NCBI GenBank assembly: GCA_963774935.1
Contig: CAVZGO010000011.1
Location: 1 to 43,404, forward strand
DNA from: CAVZGO01 sp963774935
Lineage (GTDB): Bacteria; Chloroflexota; Anaerolineae; Anaerolineales; UBA4823
Length of the DNA stretch: 43,404 nt
Direction of reading: 5' to 3'
Below are positions 42,733 through 43,404 of the stretch, piece by piece (the first letter of the stretch is position 1; the number at the start of each line of letters is the position of its first letter). The notes beneath the pieces were generated by a model. The model had not been told where the DNA came from. It did not search any database and saw only the letters and a list, made by a program, of their open reading frames with translations. The position numbers and the translations under genes are program-made.

Positions 42733-43404
42733 CGCAGTGCATCCACAATCGTTTCGACGTTATAGCGCATCATCGAAATGTAATCTGGTGCAGGACCGTC
42801 AGGGGTCGTCAAGGTATGGCTGTACAGGTCCGAGACCACCTTAACGCCAGTCTCCTGGGATATTTGCTCTGCCAGTTGAGGATTGGTGCCGGTTTCCAGG
42901 AAAATTGCTTTCGCGCCGCTGTTTCGAATCGTATCTACGAGCCTGGCGAGGTCCTGTGCGGATGGTGATGCGCCGCTGCTGGTGGCTGGGATGATCGTGC
43001 CGATGACCTTAAACCCATAGCGATCCGCAAAATACCCAAAGGATTCGTGGTTAGTGACAAGTAAGCGCTGCTCTGGTGGAATTTCTGCCACGGTGGTTTG
43101 AATCCATTTATCTAGCTCAATCAACTTGTCGATATAAGCACTGGCATTGTCGGTATATCTCTGGCTGCCTGCAGGATCAGCGGACGCAAGTCCATCGCGT
43201 ATGTTTTCGACATATTTGACCACCTTCAGCGGATCGAGCCAGAAGTGAGGATCGTTTGTGCTGCCAGGCTCAAGTCCGGCTGATGCTACGATCACCTGAC
43301 GCTGACCGCCCGCATTTTGCAGCATTTCTTGTAGCCATTCTTCTAGACCAGCTCCATTTTCGATCAAAACCTGGGTATCATAAAGGCGAGCAATGTCCTG
43401 TGGG
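42729..43404 (-). CDS. Zinc/manganese ABC transporter substrate-binding protein, C-terminal part (cut by window edge)
   Basis: The frame is open to the window end at 43404, so the N-terminus and first metal His are missing. The visible ~225 residues belong to the ZnuA/TroA cluster A-1 family. DPHFWLDPLK holds the second His, TNHESFGYFADRYGF the third, and VVSDLYSHTL the late acidic ligand. A long helical linker lies between the lobes. The protein should capture the metal outside the cell and deliver it to the permease. It is the first gene of the importer operon, coupled to the ATPase by a 4-base overlap. Confidence 0.92.
   Translation of the reverse strand, partial: PQDIARLYDTQVLIENGAGLEEWLQEMLQNAGGQRQVIVASAGLEPGSTNDPHFWLDPLKVVKYVENIRDGLASADPAGSQRYTDNASAYIDKLIELDKWIQTTVAEIPPEQRLLVTNHESFGYFADRYGFKVIGTIIPATSSGASPSAQDLARLVDTIRNSGAKAIFLETGTNPQLAEQISQETGVKVVSDLYSHTLTTPDGPAPDYISMMRYNVETIVDALR

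Noticed and set aside
1..43404. CRISPR arrays, tRNA, rRNA, insertion sequences and phage genes
   Set aside because: No regularly spaced repeats, no tRNA arm signature in the gaps between genes, and no transposase or integrase motif were found by reading; a covariance-model search was not possible here.

Overview
The window has the gene style of a bacterium of the phylum Chloroflexota, most likely class Anaerolineae. This is an inference from gene content: a WD40/TolB-like repeat protein, a DUF362 protein, Lar nickel-pincer genes, a clostripain-type membrane peptidase and a long exopolysaccharide locus of monoderm style. No rRNA or other marker gene was found, so the taxonomy is a guess. Both ends of the window cut through genes. 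There is no CRISPR array, insertion sequence, phage gene or recognisable tRNA/rRNA.

Layout. (1) 1-3162, plus strand: the C-terminal part of a beta-propeller protein and a xanthine dehydrogenase-family molybdenum subunit, ending at a strong bidirectional terminator. (2) 3215-8857, minus strand: a tightly coupled operon read lipB, lipoyl-domain protein, short-chain dehydrogenase, larB-larE (one fused gene), larC, amidohydrolase. LarB, LarE and LarC make the nickel-pincer nucleotide cofactor; no LarA-type user enzyme is in the window. (3) 8910-12035: a DUF362 protein and, divergent from it, a membrane GTPase with what looks like a leaderless promoter. (4) 12044-26681, minus strand: a 13-gene exopolysaccharide operon. 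It starts with an initiating sugar-phosphate transferase and an amino/acetamido-sugar trio (oxidoreductase, acetyltransferase, aminotransferase). Next come a very unusual 901-residue Wzz-tyrosine kinase-glycosyltransferase fusion, a Wzy-like polymerase/ligase, two paralogous glycosyltransferases and a Wzx flippase. It closes with a Cys-rich small protein, a FemAB/GNAT-like transferase, a polysaccharide deacetylase and a lipoprotein HlyD-like adaptor. (5) 27267-36735, minus strand: a carbohydrate catabolic cluster under a GntR/HutC regulator. It holds an unfamiliar multi-spanning membrane protein, a class II aldolase, a HAD phosphatase, a PHP phosphoesterase, a GldA-like dehydrogenase, two DeoC-like aldolases, an FGGY kinase and, behind its own promoter, an orphan DhaK without DhaL or DhaM. 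The set does not match a pathway I can name. (6) 36869-43404: a second HAD phosphatase, a clostripain-type peptidase, a small secreted protein and a Zn/Mn-type ABC importer (permease, ATPase, partial binding protein).

Quality warning. At least eleven genes are interrupted by frameshifts that one-base changes repair. Many of the sites look like miscounted short homopolymers, and after repair the reading frames join into full-length proteins with neat 4-base ATGA/GTGA overlaps. I treat these as sequencing or assembly errors and give repaired gene boundaries. Two genes of the catabolic cluster, the class II aldolase and the PHP protein, additionally lack an internal block of about 100-120 residues, which frameshift repair does not explain.
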